Shown here piece after piece: positions 8,234-17,100 of a stretch of 64,000 nucleotides of DNA (positions are counted from its first letter, which is position 1; each line of letters opens with the position of its first letter). The notes beneath the pieces were generated by a model. The model did no database searches, was not told where the DNA came from, and saw only the letters and a list, made by a program, of their open reading frames with translations. A program made the position numbers and the translations under genes. Location: contig NZ_LDPE01000003.1 in assembly GCF_001447995.1 (NCBI RefSeq), positions 186,001 through 250,000 of the forward strand. The letters run 5' to 3'. The DNA is from Maribacter dokdonensis DSW-8 (GTDB lineage Bacteria > Bacteroidota > Bacteroidia > Flavobacteriales > Flavobacteriaceae).

Positions 8234-8913
8234 TGGATTATATAGTTGTAACGGGTACTAGTAGAGGAATTGGCTTTGAATTAAGTACATTATTGGCAGA
8301 TGCAGGTTATGCGGTCTTGGCACTTTCAAGAAATGACAGTCCCATAAAGAATATTGGTCATAAACACATTACCGCATTTCCATTTGATGTTTCTTCGGCA
8401 AAAGACAGAGAAAAGGTTAATGAATATTTAAAGGCCAATAACGCAAAAGTTCTAGCTCTAATAAATAATGCTGGTAAATTGGTGAATAAACCTTTTATGG
8501 AAATTACCGAAGAAGAATTTAAATCGGTTTATGATGTCAATGTTTTTGGGGTAGCTTCAATGACAAAATTAATTGTGCCATTTATGGACAAAGATGGTCA
8601 TGTGCTTACTATTAGTTCTATGGGAGGTGTTCAAGGTAGTGCAAAATTTCCTGGGCTATCTGCATATAGCTCTAGTAAAGGGGCTGTACTGACATTAACG
8701 GAATTGTTGGCCGAGGAATTTAAGGAAACCGGTCCCTCGTTCAATGCGTTGGCCTTAGGTGCCGTGCAAACGGAAATGTTAGAAGAGGCATTTCCAGGTT
8801 ATCTAGCACCTGTGAGTGCAAAAGAAATGGCAGAGTATATAATGGATTTTGCCCTAAGAGGACAAAAAATGTACAACGGTAAAATTTTGCAAGTAAGCAA
8901 TAGTACACCATAA
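8233..8913 (+). CDS. Short-chain dehydrogenase/reductase (SDR) family oxidoreductase
   Basis: 226-residue classical SDR. The Rossmann cofactor motif TGTSRGIGFE lies at about residues 7-16, NNAG near residue 80, the catalytic Ser in ISSMGG, and the catalytic YSSSK motif near residue 145. The first residues of the Rossmann motif (TSRG) suggest NADP preference, which is an inference. The substrate is unknown. It is the second gene of a compact cluster M28 peptidase - SDR - SprT-like - mannose-1-P guanylyltransferase - DUF389, with 1-base overlap or gaps, probably one transcript but without an obvious common pathway. Confidence 0.88.
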   Translation: MDYIVVTGTSRGIGFELSTLLADAGYAVLALSRNDSPIKNIGHKHITAFPFDVSSAKDREKVNEYLKANNAKVLALINNAGKLVNKPFMEITEEEFKSVYDVNVFGVASMTKLIVPFMDKDGHVLTISSMGGVQGSAKFPGLSAYSSSKGAVLTLTELLAEEFKETGPSFNALALGAVQTEMLEEAFPGYLAPVSAKEMAEYIMDFALRGQKMYNGKILQVSNSTP

Positions 8914-8914
8914 A

Positions 8915-9517
8915 ATGCAGCAAACCTTAGCTAAATATCTTCCAGAACTAGCGGTTAGTCCATGTTTTGAACTAATAAAGAATAGTCAGGTGCATTTAAA
9001 AATAGTAAATGAGCGCGTTACTAGGCATGGAGATTATAGACGGGGAAAAGACGGCAAACATCAGATTACCGTTAATGCGTCCTTAAATAAATATAGGTTT
9101 TTAATAACCTTAATTCATGAAATTGCACACTTAATGGCATTTGAGAAATATGGTAGAAATATTAAACCTCATGGTGTTGAATGGAAGAAAACATTTCAGT
9201 TTTTAATGCTTCCGTTTATTCGTCCAGAGGTATTTCCATCGCAACTGTTGCCCTTATTGGCAAATCATTTTAAAAATCCAAAAGCTAGCAGTAGTACAGA
9301 TGCTCGTTTGTCAATAGCTTTAAAACAGTTTGATGAACAACAATCGGAAAAATCTTACGTTTACGAATTACCAATAGGGTGCGTTTTTCGCATATATAAC
9401 GGAAAATTATTTAAGAAAGGAAATAAACGAACAAAGCGTTATGAATGTGTAGAAATATCTTCTGGAAGAATATTTTTATTTCAACCAAATGCTGAAGTGG
9501 AATTAATAAAAAGCTGA
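8915..9517 (+). CDS. SprT-like zinc metalloprotein
   Basis: 200-residue protein with an SprT-like domain: the gluzincin motif HEIAH at residues 68-72 (LIHEIAHLMAFEKYG), followed by KPHGVEWKKTF with a further His, and a C-terminal zinc-ribbon-like part without the usual cysteine pairs (VFRIYNGKLFKKGNKRTKRYECVEISSGR holds only one Cys). SprT/Spartan-type proteins are linked to DNA-protein crosslink proteolysis in eukaryotes; the bacterial role is not settled. Starts 1 base after the SDR stop and ends 1 base before manC. Cytoplasmic. Confidence 0.82.
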   Translation: MQQTLAKYLPELAVSPCFELIKNSQVHLKIVNERVTRHGDYRRGKDGKHQITVNASLNKYRFLITLIHEIAHLMAFEKYGRNIKPHGVEWKKTFQFLMLPFIRPEVFPSQLLPLLANHFKNPKASSSTDARLSIALKQFDEQQSEKSYVYELPIGCVFRIYNGKLFKKGNKRTKRYECVEISSGRIFLFQPNAEVELIKS

Positions 9518-9518
9518 C

Positions 9519-10598
9519 ATGAATAAAAATTATTATGCCGTTTTAATGGCAGGCGGAGTAGGATCAAGATTTTGGCCAATTAGCACAAGTGATAATCCAA
9601 AGCAGTTCCACGATATGTTGGGTACAGGTGATACACTTATACAGAAGACATTTCAAAGACTTAATAAATTTGTGCCAACAGAAAATATACTCATTTTAAC
9701 CAATGAGAGGTATAATGATTTAGTGCTAGAACAATTACCAATGGTAAAACAAGAACAAGTAGTTCTTGAACCGGCTATGAGAAATACTGCGCCATGTATA
9801 CTATATGCTGCCTTAAAAATTCAGAAAATGAATGAAGATGCAGTTATGATCGTTGCGCCAAGTGATCATTGGATCGAAGATGAAGATGCATTTGCAAAAG
9901 ATGTAACAGCTTGTTTTAAAAAATGTGAAACTGAAGACGTTTTGTGTACGTTAGGTATTAAACCATCCTTTCCAAATACCGGATTTGGTTATATAGAATA
10001 CAATAAAGAAGATACGGCTCCGATAAAAAAGGTAAATCAGTTTAGGGAAAAACCAGACTATGAAACGGCAAAAGATTTTTTAGCTCAAGGAAATTTTTTG
10101 TGGAATGCCGGTATATTTATGTGGAGTGCAAAAACAATAGTGAATGCATTTCAGAATTTTCAGCCAAAACAATACGCTTTATTCAGAGATGGGTTAGTGT
10201 GTTATAATACGGAAGACGAGAAGAAGTTCATATCTGAAAACTACCCAAAAGCGGAGAATATTTCTATTGATTATGCAATTTTAGAAAACTCAAATGCTAT
10301 TTATGTTAAAGAAGCTACTTTTGACTGGAATGATTTAGGTACTTGGGGTTCTTTGTATGATAAATTAGATAAGGAAGAAAATAATAACGCCGTTGTGAAT
10401 GCAAAAGTTTTGGTGCAAGATGCAAGTGGTAATATGATCCGATCTAAGGCTGGTAAAGTTGTTGTCGTGGATGGCTTAAATGATTATATCATTGTTGATA
10501 AAGATGAAGTACTTTTGATCTATCCGAAAACAAAAGAACAGGACATTAAACAGGTTTTAAACAAGGTAAAAGATACCTTTGGTGACGAATTCGCTTAA
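9519..10598 (+). CDS. manC: Mannose-1-phosphate guanylyltransferase
   Basis: 359-residue nucleotidyltransferase making GDP-mannose from GTP and mannose-1-phosphate, the precursor of mannose, fucose and related sugars in surface polysaccharide. The pyrophosphorylase signature LMAGGVGSRFWPIS is at residues 8-21, the GMP-family region EPAMRNTAPCI around 90-100, VAPSDHWI for metal binding, and the FREKPDYETAKDFL sugar-binding signature near residue 172. It lacks the C-terminal isomerase domain of bifunctional enzymes, so it is a short form. The upstream SprT-like gene is 1 base away and the DUF389 gene starts 2 bases downstream. Confidence 0.92.
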   Translation: MNKNYYAVLMAGGVGSRFWPISTSDNPKQFHDMLGTGDTLIQKTFQRLNKFVPTENILILTNERYNDLVLEQLPMVKQEQVVLEPAMRNTAPCILYAALKIQKMNEDAVMIVAPSDHWIEDEDAFAKDVTACFKKCETEDVLCTLGIKPSFPNTGFGYIEYNKEDTAPIKKVNQFREKPDYETAKDFLAQGNFLWNAGIFMWSAKTIVNAFQNFQPKQYALFRDGLVCYNTEDEKKFISENYPKAENISIDYAILENSNAIYVKEATFDWNDLGTWGSLYDKLDKEENNNAVVNAKVLVQDASGNMIRSKAGKVVVVDGLNDYIIVDKDEVLLIYPKTKEQDIKQVLNKVKDTFGDEFA

Positions 10599-10600
10599 AT

Positions 10601-12070
10601 ATGGAGAACAATCTTAATCAAGACAATATTACCCCCACTAGTAATGAAGGTGGAGGTAGTGAAGAAGTAAAAAAAGATTTTCAAGGTCTTTTAGGTAGTG
10701 TAAAAAAGTTTCTTTCTGAGTTATTGGATATTAGAACCAATACGGACCAGCAGGCAACTAAAGAAGCTATAATTGCCGATATACCTTTTAAGGGCCATAC
10801 TTCTTGGATTTTGATTTGTTCAATATTTATAGCATCTATAGGATTAAACGCGAATTCTACAGCTGTTGTAATCGGTGCCATGTTAATATCTCCATTAATG
10901 GGACCTATTCTAGGAATAGGTATGTCAGTTGCAATCAACGATATTGATACTTTAAAAAGGTCGCTTAAGAATTTTGCCGTAATGGTAGTTTTGAGCGTTA
11001 TTACCGCTTATTTATTTTATCGCTTTTTTCCGCTTAGAGATGAGTCTTCTGAGCTGTTGGCAAGGACCGAACCAGATATTAGAGATGTATTGATAGCCTT
11101 TTTTGGTGGTTTGGCATTGGTAATAGCCCGTGCTAAAAAGGGGACTATAGCCAGTGTTATTTTTGGGGTTGCGATTGCTACTGCATTAATGCCGCCTTTG
11201 TGTACCGTTGGTTTTGGACTGGCCATTGGTAATTGGGGTTATGCATCTGGTGCAATGTATCTCTTTATTATAAACACTATTTTTATTGCGCTAGCGACTT
11301 TCTTGGTTATTAAATTGTTGCGTTTTCCAATGGTGCGCTATGTGAATTCACAACGAAGAAAATTAATTGGAAGATTAGCCTCGTTGTTGGCGGTATTGGT
11401 CATGATACCAGCTGGATTTACGTTTTACAATGTATTTAAAAAGTCTCTTTTCAACAGGGATGCTGAAGCTTTTATAACTGAAAAAATTGAGCCTTATCAG
11501 TTTGCAGGTGAGGGTAAATTTTTAAAAGATTTTAGTGAGGTGGTTTATAATGACGAGGGGAAATCTAAAATAGAATTGTTCTTTATGGGCAATGATGGTA
11601 TCCCTGATAATGTTATTGCAACATGGCGTACCCAAATGGCGGAATATAAACAATTAAGTGAGACTGAGCTTGCTGTGGTGCAGGGTTCAAGGAGTGAAGA
11701 AGCTACTCAGTTAAAATATGTAAACGAGTTATATGAATCTCAGAAAAGTATTTTAACCAGCAAGGATGAGAAAATACAGCTTTTAGAAAATGAGCTCATG
11801 CGTTTAAATCAAATTTCATCTAATCAAATTCCTTTTAATGAAATAAGTCTTGAGGCAAAAACCAATTATGAGAATTTAGATCGTATAGGGTATGCTTATT
11901 TGATTTCAACAGATTTTACTAAGACTGATAGTATACCATTGTTTGAGGTCACTTGGAAAAAAGAAGCCAAAAGGGCAGAAACGGTTAAAGACATGAACAA
12001 GCTTCAAGAATGGTTAAGACTGCGTTTAAATAATAAGAAGATTCAAATAAAGGAAATGCCTAAAGATTAA
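10601..12070 (+). CDS. DUF389-family integral membrane protein
   Basis: 489 residues. After a soluble N-terminus of about 60 residues, about seven hydrophobic segments (roughly residues 68-285) carry the DUF389 signature: IASIGLNANSTAVVIGAMLISPLMGPI, followed by RAKKGTIASVIFGVAIATALMPPLCTVGFGLA. The C-terminal 200 residues are soluble and charged with a coiled-coil-like stretch (about 365-405). Function of DUF389 proteins is unknown; transport has been suggested but nothing here proves a substrate. Its stop codon overlaps by 4 bases the stop codon of the convergent ABC ATPase gene, so the 3' ends of two opposite transcripts overlap. Confidence 0.85.
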   Translation: MENNLNQDNITPTSNEGGGSEEVKKDFQGLLGSVKKFLSELLDIRTNTDQQATKEAIIADIPFKGHTSWILICSIFIASIGLNANSTAVVIGAMLISPLMGPILGIGMSVAINDIDTLKRSLKNFAVMVVLSVITAYLFYRFFPLRDESSELLARTEPDIRDVLIAFFGGLALVIARAKKGTIASVIFGVAIATALMPPLCTVGFGLAIGNWGYASGAMYLFIINTIFIALATFLVIKLLRFPMVRYVNSQRRKLIGRLASLLAVLVMIPAGFTFYNVFKKSLFNRDAEAFITEKIEPYQFAGEGKFLKDFSEVVYNDEGKSKIELFFMGNDGIPDNVIATWRTQMAEYKQLSETELAVVQGSRSEEATQLKYVNELYESQKSILTSKDEKIQLLENELMRLNQISSNQIPFNEISLEAKTNYENLDRIGYAYLISTDFTKTDSIPLFEVTWKKEAKRAETVKDMNKLQEWLRLRLNNKKIQIKEMPKD

Positions 12071-12834
12071 TTTTGCTCTTGAATATACATTTGGCGTACT
12101 TTCTTGAAGAGATCTGATGAATACACAAAATTGGTGACAGCTTCGTTATCGGTTTTAAAGATTTCGTTTTTGGTGCCTTCCCATTCCAACAGCCCGTCTT
12201 TTAAGAAAATAATTTTCTCGCCAATTTGCATCACTGAGTTCATGTCATGAGTGTTAATGACCGTGGTGATATTATATTCTTCAGTAATTTCTTTGATCAA
12301 GTTGTCTATAAGAATTGCCGTCTTGGGGTCTAACCCAGAGTTGGGTTCATCGCAAAAAAGATATTTTGGATTCATGACAATAGCACGAGCAATGGCAACA
12401 CGTTTTTGCATACCTCCAGATATCTCAGAGGGAAATTTATGGTGGGCATCAACAAGGTTTACCCTTTTTAAAACAGTGTCTACACGTTCTTGCATTTCAG
12501 CTTTTGATTGTTTGGTAAACATTTCTAGTGGAAACATTACGTTGCCTTCAACCGTCATGCTGTCAAATAAGGCGCTTCCTTGAAATACCATGCCCATTTC
12601 TTGTCGTAAATCTCGCTTTTCGTCGTCAGAATGCTCAGAATACAACTTGCCATCATATGCTATACCACCCTTTTCAGGTTCAAATAGCCCCAATAGGCAT
12701 TTTAGAAAAACAGTTTTACCAGATCCACTTTGACCAATGATCAAATTAGTTTTTCCTTTTTCAAAGGTGGTGGAAATCCCTTTTAGGATATGAGCTTCGC
12801 CAAAAGATTTATGTATGTCTCGTACGTCTATCAT
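12067..12834 (-). CDS. ABC transporter ATP-binding protein, MlaF-like
   Basis: 255-residue ATPase with Walker A (GQSGSGKT, about residues 35-42), ABC signature SGGMQKRVAIARAI, Walker B (YLFCDEPNSGLDP) and H-loop (NTHDM). The signature SGGM and the MTVEGNVMFPL segment are typical of the MlaF/TtgA/Mkl family that energises MCE-type lipid transport between membranes. The stop codon overlaps the convergent DUF389 gene; its start overlaps by one base the stop of the MlaE-like permease, so the two form a coupled pair. No MlaD (MCE) gene is present here, although one could be elsewhere. Confidence 0.88.
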   Translation of the reverse strand: MIDVRDIHKSFGEAHILKGISTTFEKGKTNLIIGQSGSGKTVFLKCLLGLFEPEKGGIAYDGKLYSEHSDDEKRDLRQEMGMVFQGSALFDSMTVEGNVMFPLEMFTKQSKAEMQERVDTVLKRVNLVDAHHKFPSEISGGMQKRVAIARAIVMNPKYLFCDEPNSGLDPKTAILIDNLIKEITEEYNITTVINTHDMNSVMQIGEKIIFLKDGLLEWEGTKNEIFKTDNEAVTNFVYSSDLFKKVRQMYIQEQN

Positions 12835-13571
12835 TATCCTAGTAAAAGTTGGGTTAAAATATAATTAAGTATAATTATAACAACACTGGTCCACACGAAC
12901 GAGGTTGTACTTGCTTTACCTACCTCCAATGCACCACCCTTCATGTAAAACCCATGAAATGAAGGTACTGTTGCAATTACAAAAGCAAAAATTAAGGTTT
13001 TTACAAATGCATAAGCAATATGAAAAGGAACAAAATCAGATTGTAAACCTGTAATGAAATCCTCACTAGTAAGAAATCCGCCAAAAACACCGGCCATCCA
13101 TCCTCCAAAAATTCCTACATACATAGAAATAGCAATCGCAAAGGGGTAGAACAACATGGCTATAATTTTAGGAAATACCAAGTAGTTCAATGAGTTAACA
13201 CCCATAACCTCCAAAGCATCTATTTGTTCTGTAACCCTCATAGTACCTATGCTAGAGGTAATGTAAGATCCTACCTTACCTGCCATAATTATAGATACAA
13301 AAGTTGGGGCAAATTCTAATATTACCGATTGTCTGGTGGCAAAACCAATTAAATTTCTGGGTATTAACGGGTTTGTTAAGTTAAGTGCTGTTTGTATGGC
13401 AACAACGGCACCTATAAAAAAGGAGATAAATATGATAATACCCAATGAACTAAAGATAAGTTCATCTATTTCTTTAAATATAAGGGACTTCATTATTCTC
13501 CATTTTGTAGGTTTTTTAAAAACCTCACGGATCATAATGGCATAGCTTCCTACAGATGCTAAATAGTTCAT
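12834..13571 (-). CDS. MlaE-family ABC transporter permease
   Basis: 245-residue inner-membrane permease with five to six hydrophobic segments and the MlaE core GKVGSYITSSIGTMRVTEQIDALEVMGV (about residues 115-145), followed by FPKIIAMLFYPFAIAISMYVGIFGGW. MlaE proteins form the membrane dimer of MCE-linked phospholipid/steroid transporters. The gene is first in a two-gene unit with the ATPase. Upstream is a 90-base divergent promoter region shared with pafA. Confidence 0.88.
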   Translation of the reverse strand: MNYLASVGSYAIMIREVFKKPTKWRIMKSLIFKEIDELIFSSLGIIIFISFFIGAVVAIQTALNLTNPLIPRNLIGFATRQSVILEFAPTFVSIIMAGKVGSYITSSIGTMRVTEQIDALEVMGVNSLNYLVFPKIIAMLFYPFAIAISMYVGIFGGWMAGVFGGFLTSEDFITGLQSDFVPFHIAYAFVKTLIFAFVIATVPSFHGFYMKGGALEVGKASTTSFVWTSVVIIILNYILTQLLLG

Positions 13572-13656
13572 TTATTAAAAATAAAAATCTTACTGTAAAA
13601 ATAACAATAATGCACCTGATTTAACCTGCGATTAATCTTTAAAGGTGTAAATTATT

Positions 13657-13664
13657 TACTTTTG
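13657..13664 (+). promoter_or_regulatory. -7 box of the pafA promoter
   Basis: TACTTTTG matches TAnnTTTG exactly. Transcription would start near 13671, which is downstream of the possible TTG start at 13662 and so supports the ATG at 13683 as the true pafA start. Confidence 0.6.
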
Positions 13665-13682
13665 CGCTTCAATCTTATACGT

Positions 13683-15356
13683 ATGAAAATGAAAAGATAT
13701 TTTATTGCTTCGTTGTTTATTGGAACATTGTTGGCAGCCAGTGGTTTAACTGCCCAAAAGAAAAATAAGAACAATGTAAGTGATGAATTGCTGAGGTCAA
13801 AACCTAAATTGGTTGTAGGTATCGTAGTTGACCAAATGAGATATGATTATTTAACCCGTTTTTATGATCAATATGGACAAGACGGATTTAAAAGATTAGT
13901 TGAACAGGGTTTTAACTGTAAAAACAATCATTTTAATTATGCGCCAACCAGTACCGGACCGGGTCATACTTCAGTATATACCGGTACAACTCCTTCTGTA
14001 CACGGTATAATAGGCAATAACTGGTATGATAAGCAATTAGATGCAAGTGTATATTGTGCTAGTGATGATACCTATGCTTCTGTAGGTACTAGTTCAGATG
14101 CGGGTAAAATGTCTCCACATAGAATGTCCGTAACAACTATTACGGATGAGCTTAGATTGCATACACAAATGCAAGGAAAGACCATAGCAATTGCCTTGAA
14201 GGATAGAGGTGCCGTATTACCTGGCGGGCATACTGCCAATGCGGCATATTGGTTTCATGGCGGAGATGAAGGTAAGTGGGTTACGAGCTCGTATTATATG
14301 AGTCAATTACCAAAATGGGTGAACGATTTTAATACCTCTGGTACCGCTCAATCGTATAAAAGAGAATGGAATACTCTTAGAGATATTAAAGGATACAGAG
14401 AAAGCGGAATTGATAATAATCTTTTTGAAGGAAAATTTGAAGGTGAAACCTCTACTTCTTTCCCTCACAAACCTGTTGAGCTTTTAGATAAAACCAAAAA
14501 TTTTGATATAATAAAAGCAACCCCGTTTGGTAATTCTTTGACCGCAGATTTTGTAATAGAAGCACTGCAACAGGAAAACTTGGGTAAAGACAATATTACC
14601 GATTTTTTGGCAGTAAGCTTTTCAAGTACAGACTATGTGGGGCATATGTTTGGGGTTAATTCTAAGGAAATTGAAGATACTTATTTAAGATTAGATGAAG
14701 ATTTAGCTAGGCTGTTCAAGGCATTGGATAAAAATGTTGGCGAAGGAGAATATACTTTGTTTCTTACGGCAGATCATGGAGCTGTTGAAGTGCCTACCTA
14801 TTTAAAAAGCGAAAAAATACCATCTGGTTATGTTGATACGGCTGCAAATAAAAAGAGATTGAAAGAGTTTTTGCAATATAAATATGGTACGGAAGATATT
14901 ATTAAAAATTACTCTAATGATCAAATATTCTTAGATCATAAAATTGTAAAAAACTTAGATTTGAGTTTGGCAGAAGTGCAAATCGAAATAGCACAAGAGG
15001 TTTTGGAATATGATGCAATTGATAGGGTGTATACCGCAAATCAAATGTGGAGTAATGATTATACATCTGGTATACCTTATATTTTACAAAATGGATATAA
15101 TCAAAAAAGATCTGGTGATGTATTGATCGTTTTAAAGCCAGGGTATATTTCCTATAGCACTACAGGGTCTACTCATGGGTCTCCTCAAATATATGACACA
15201 CATGCCCCATTATTATTTTATGGAAAAGGTATACAGCCAGGTTCAACCGTAATTAGAACTGAAATACCGGATATTGCACCAACTATATCGGCGCTATTGG
15301 GTATTTCTTTTCCGAACGGTACTACAGGTAAACCTATAACCGAGGTATTAAAATAA
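13683..15356 (+). CDS. pafA: PafA-type alkaline phosphatase
   Basis: 557-residue exported alkaline phosphatase superfamily enzyme. Signal peptide about residues 1-24 (MKMKRYFIASLF...LTAQ). Metal ligands and nucleophile follow the flavobacterial PafA pattern: VGIVVDQMRYDYL (Asp ligand), TSTGPGHTSVYTG (Thr nucleophile in the TGPGH segment), SFSSTDYVGHMFG, LTADHGAVEVP, and STHGSPQIYDTHAPLLFYG. These enzymes hydrolyse phosphate monoesters in the periplasm and are often active without phosphate starvation. I start at the ATG at 13683 because a near-perfect promoter overlaps the earlier TTG. murI starts 1 base after its stop. Confidence 0.9.
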   Translation: MKMKRYFIASLFIGTLLAASGLTAQKKNKNNVSDELLRSKPKLVVGIVVDQMRYDYLTRFYDQYGQDGFKRLVEQGFNCKNNHFNYAPTSTGPGHTSVYTGTTPSVHGIIGNNWYDKQLDASVYCASDDTYASVGTSSDAGKMSPHRMSVTTITDELRLHTQMQGKTIAIALKDRGAVLPGGHTANAAYWFHGGDEGKWVTSSYYMSQLPKWVNDFNTSGTAQSYKREWNTLRDIKGYRESGIDNNLFEGKFEGETSTSFPHKPVELLDKTKNFDIIKATPFGNSLTADFVIEALQQENLGKDNITDFLAVSFSSTDYVGHMFGVNSKEIEDTYLRLDEDLARLFKALDKNVGEGEYTLFLTADHGAVEVPTYLKSEKIPSGYVDTAANKKRLKEFLQYKYGTEDIIKNYSNDQIFLDHKIVKNLDLSLAEVQIEIAQEVLEYDAIDRVYTANQMWSNDYTSGIPYILQNGYNQKRSGDVLIVLKPGYISYSTTGSTHGSPQIYDTHAPLLFYGKGIQPGSTVIRTEIPDIAPTISALLGISFPNGTTGKPITEVLK

Positions 15357-15357
15357 T

Positions 15358-16146
15358 ATGGATGACAGGCCTATAGGTATTTTTGATTCGGGTATTGGTG
15401 GTACGTCCATATGGGGTGAAATTCAAGAATTAATGCCATATGAAAATTGTATTTACTTGGCCGATAGTAAATATGCTCCTTATGGAGAAAAATCTCAGCA
15501 ACGTATTCTAGAGCTGAGTATTAAGAATACCGAATATTTATTGAATCAAAATTGTAAATTAATAGTCGTTGCCTGTAATACGGCAACGACTAATGCAATT
15601 AGCTATTTAAGGACCAATTATAACCTACCTTTTATTGGTATAGAGCCTGCTATAAAACCAGCGGCTATCAATACCAAATCCAAAATTATCGGAATCTTGG
15701 CAACAAAGGGTACATTGTCCAGTAGTTTGTTTCATAGCACTACCAAAAATCATGCTGCAGGAATTACCGTACTAGAACAACGTGGTACCGGTCTAGTGGA
15801 AATGATAGAGAATGGTCAGTTAAGAAGTAAAGAACTTTATCAACTCTTAGAAAGTTACATAAAGCCTATGCTTGATCAAGGTATGGATTATCTTGTTTTA
15901 GGTTGCACCCATTACCCATATCTTATTCCACTTTTGAAAAAAATGTTGCCAGAGCATGTCACAATTATAGATTCTGGAGAAGCTGTGGCCAGACAGACCA
16001 AAATCGTATTGGAAAAGAACGGTTTGTTGTCGAATGCCACTAAATTGGGTTCCCATCAATTTTATACTAATGGAGATGAAACAGTACTGTCTTCAATAAT
16101 AGAAAGTACAACAGTTAAATACACTGTTCAATCTAAAGATTTTTAA
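15358..16146 (+). CDS. murI: Glutamate racemase
   Basis: 262-residue cofactor-independent racemase supplying D-glutamate for peptidoglycan. The N-terminal IGIFDSGIGGTSIW motif and both catalytic cysteines are present: Cys73 in VACNTATT and Cys183 in LGCTHYPYL. The substrate-binding ADSKYAPYGEKS loop is intact. It is probably co-transcribed with pafA (1-base gap). Its last 14 bases overlap the 3' end of convergent folA. Confidence 0.95.
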   Translation: MDDRPIGIFDSGIGGTSIWGEIQELMPYENCIYLADSKYAPYGEKSQQRILELSIKNTEYLLNQNCKLIVVACNTATTNAISYLRTNYNLPFIGIEPAIKPAAINTKSKIIGILATKGTLSSSLFHSTTKNHAAGITVLEQRGTGLVEMIENGQLRSKELYQLLESYIKPMLDQGMDYLVLGCTHYPYLIPLLKKMLPEHVTIIDSGEAVARQTKIVLEKNGLLSNATKLGSHQFYTNGDETVLSSIIESTTVKYTVQSKDF

Positions 16147-16648
16147 GTACGTTGTCTTTTTTTACATATGTCAAATAGGTAAAAGAAAGTTTGTGTTTTT
16201 CGTCTGCCGGATGGAACTCTTGCGTGGTTAGCATCCAATAGTTTTCATCAACTTCAGGGAAATACGTATCTGCATCTTCAAAAACACCATGTACACGTGT
16301 AAGCTCTATCTTGTCTGATTTCTTTTCGCCTTGCTTATAAATTTCACCACCGCCAATAATGAATGCAATTTCATTTTTTACGAGATCAATAGCTTCATCC
16401 AAGGAATGGACTACTATACATTCATCATAATCAGTAGTGTAATTTTTATCTCTTGTGATGATTATATGGGTTCTGTTTGGTAGTGGTTTAGGAAAACTTT
16501 CAAACGTTTTTCTTCCCATAATAATTTTATGTCCGGTGGTTAGTTTTTTAAAACGTTTAAAGTCATCTGGTAAATGCCAAAGCAGATCGTTGTCTTTGCC
16601 CAAGGCATTATTTTCCGCTGCTGCGGCAATCATTATAAGTGTTTTCAA
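16133..16648 (-). CDS. folA: Dihydrofolate reductase
   Basis: 171-residue NADPH-dependent DHFR. Conserved features: MIAAAAENNALGKDNDLLWHLPDDFKRFK (substrate site with Asp in LPDD), HKIIMGRKTFES (cofactor), LPNRTHIIITRD, AFIIGGGEIYKQ and DADTYFPEV. It regenerates tetrahydrofolate, needed because thyA at 20922-21746 makes dihydrofolate. The start ATG overlaps by 4 bases the stop of the upstream 2TM-protein gene, indicating coupled translation. The 3' end overlaps murI on the other strand. Confidence 0.95.
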   Translation of the reverse strand: MKTLIMIAAAAENNALGKDNDLLWHLPDDFKRFKKLTTGHKIIMGRKTFESFPKPLPNRTHIIITRDKNYTTDYDECIVVHSLDEAIDLVKNEIAFIIGGGEIYKQGEKKSDKIELTRVHGVFEDADTYFPEVDENYWMLTTQEFHPADEKHKLSFTYLTYVKKDNVLKNL

Positions 16649-17046
16649 AGCAGTTTTTTTTTAGGTTCAATTTCTAAGGCTTCAGGTAATGGCAATTCTT
16701 CTTCAATTTCTTTTTGCAATTTAGAAATTCGCTGTTTTTGTTTTTCCACTAATTTTTCGCGCTGCGATCGTTCCCAGTTCTGGCCCATGAACTTATTGGT
16801 GATAAAGACATTGAAAACATGCAAAACAAATAGAAATCCCCAAAAGGTAATTGCCCAAACAAACCAATTGTATTCTTGCCCGTATTTTAAGATTTTATTG
16901 ATCAGTACCAAAAAGACACTGCCTACAAGAAAGATTACAAAATGAGTATAGAGTCGTTTTTTTTGTCGTACTCTTTTTTGAGCATTCTCTAACAATTCAT
17001 GTTGCTCTATGTCTAATTTGGAGGTGTTTTTATTCTTGGAAAACAT
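16645..17046 (-). CDS. 2TM domain-containing protein
   Basis: 133-residue small membrane protein. A charged N-terminus with a DIEQHELLENAQKRVRQKKRLYTHF segment is followed by two transmembrane helices (about residues 38-58 and 66-86, containing FVIFLVGSVFLVLINKIL and FVWAITFWGFLFVLHVF) and a basic amphipathic C-terminal helix. This matches the 2TM domain family common in Bacteroidetes; function unknown (the domain also occurs fused to LytTR histidine kinases). I chose the ATG at 17046 instead of the one at 17076 because the latter lies in the promoter -7 region. Co-transcribed with folA (4-base overlap). Confidence 0.78.
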   Translation of the reverse strand: MFSKNKNTSKLDIEQHELLENAQKRVRQKKRLYTHFVIFLVGSVFLVLINKILKYGQEYNWFVWAITFWGFLFVLHVFNVFITNKFMGQNWERSQREKLVEKQKQRISKLQKEIEEELPLPEALEIEPKKKLL

Positions 17047-17054
17047 ACTCTTGC

Positions 17055-17073
17055 TATCTTTGATATAAAGATA
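17055..17073. promoter_or_regulatory. Overlapping divergent promoter -7 boxes forming a 19-bp palindrome
   Basis: Forward TATCTTTG (17055-17062) is an exact TAnnTTTG box for the PLP-enzyme gene at 17101. The reverse strand of 17066-17073 reads TATCTTTA, a near-exact box for the 2TM-folA unit. Together they form TATCTTT-GATAT-AAAGATA, so the two transcripts start from mirror-image boxes only a few bases apart. Confidence 0.55.
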
Positions 17074-17100
17074 CACGAATTGTATTATACGCTATAACCT

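Noticed and set aside
7202..12070. Possible new functional system from M28 peptidase - SDR - SprT - manC - DUF389 cluster
   Set aside because: Compact operon but the genes are common flavobacterial housekeeping or unknown-function genes without shared logic; I see no evidence for a joint pathway.
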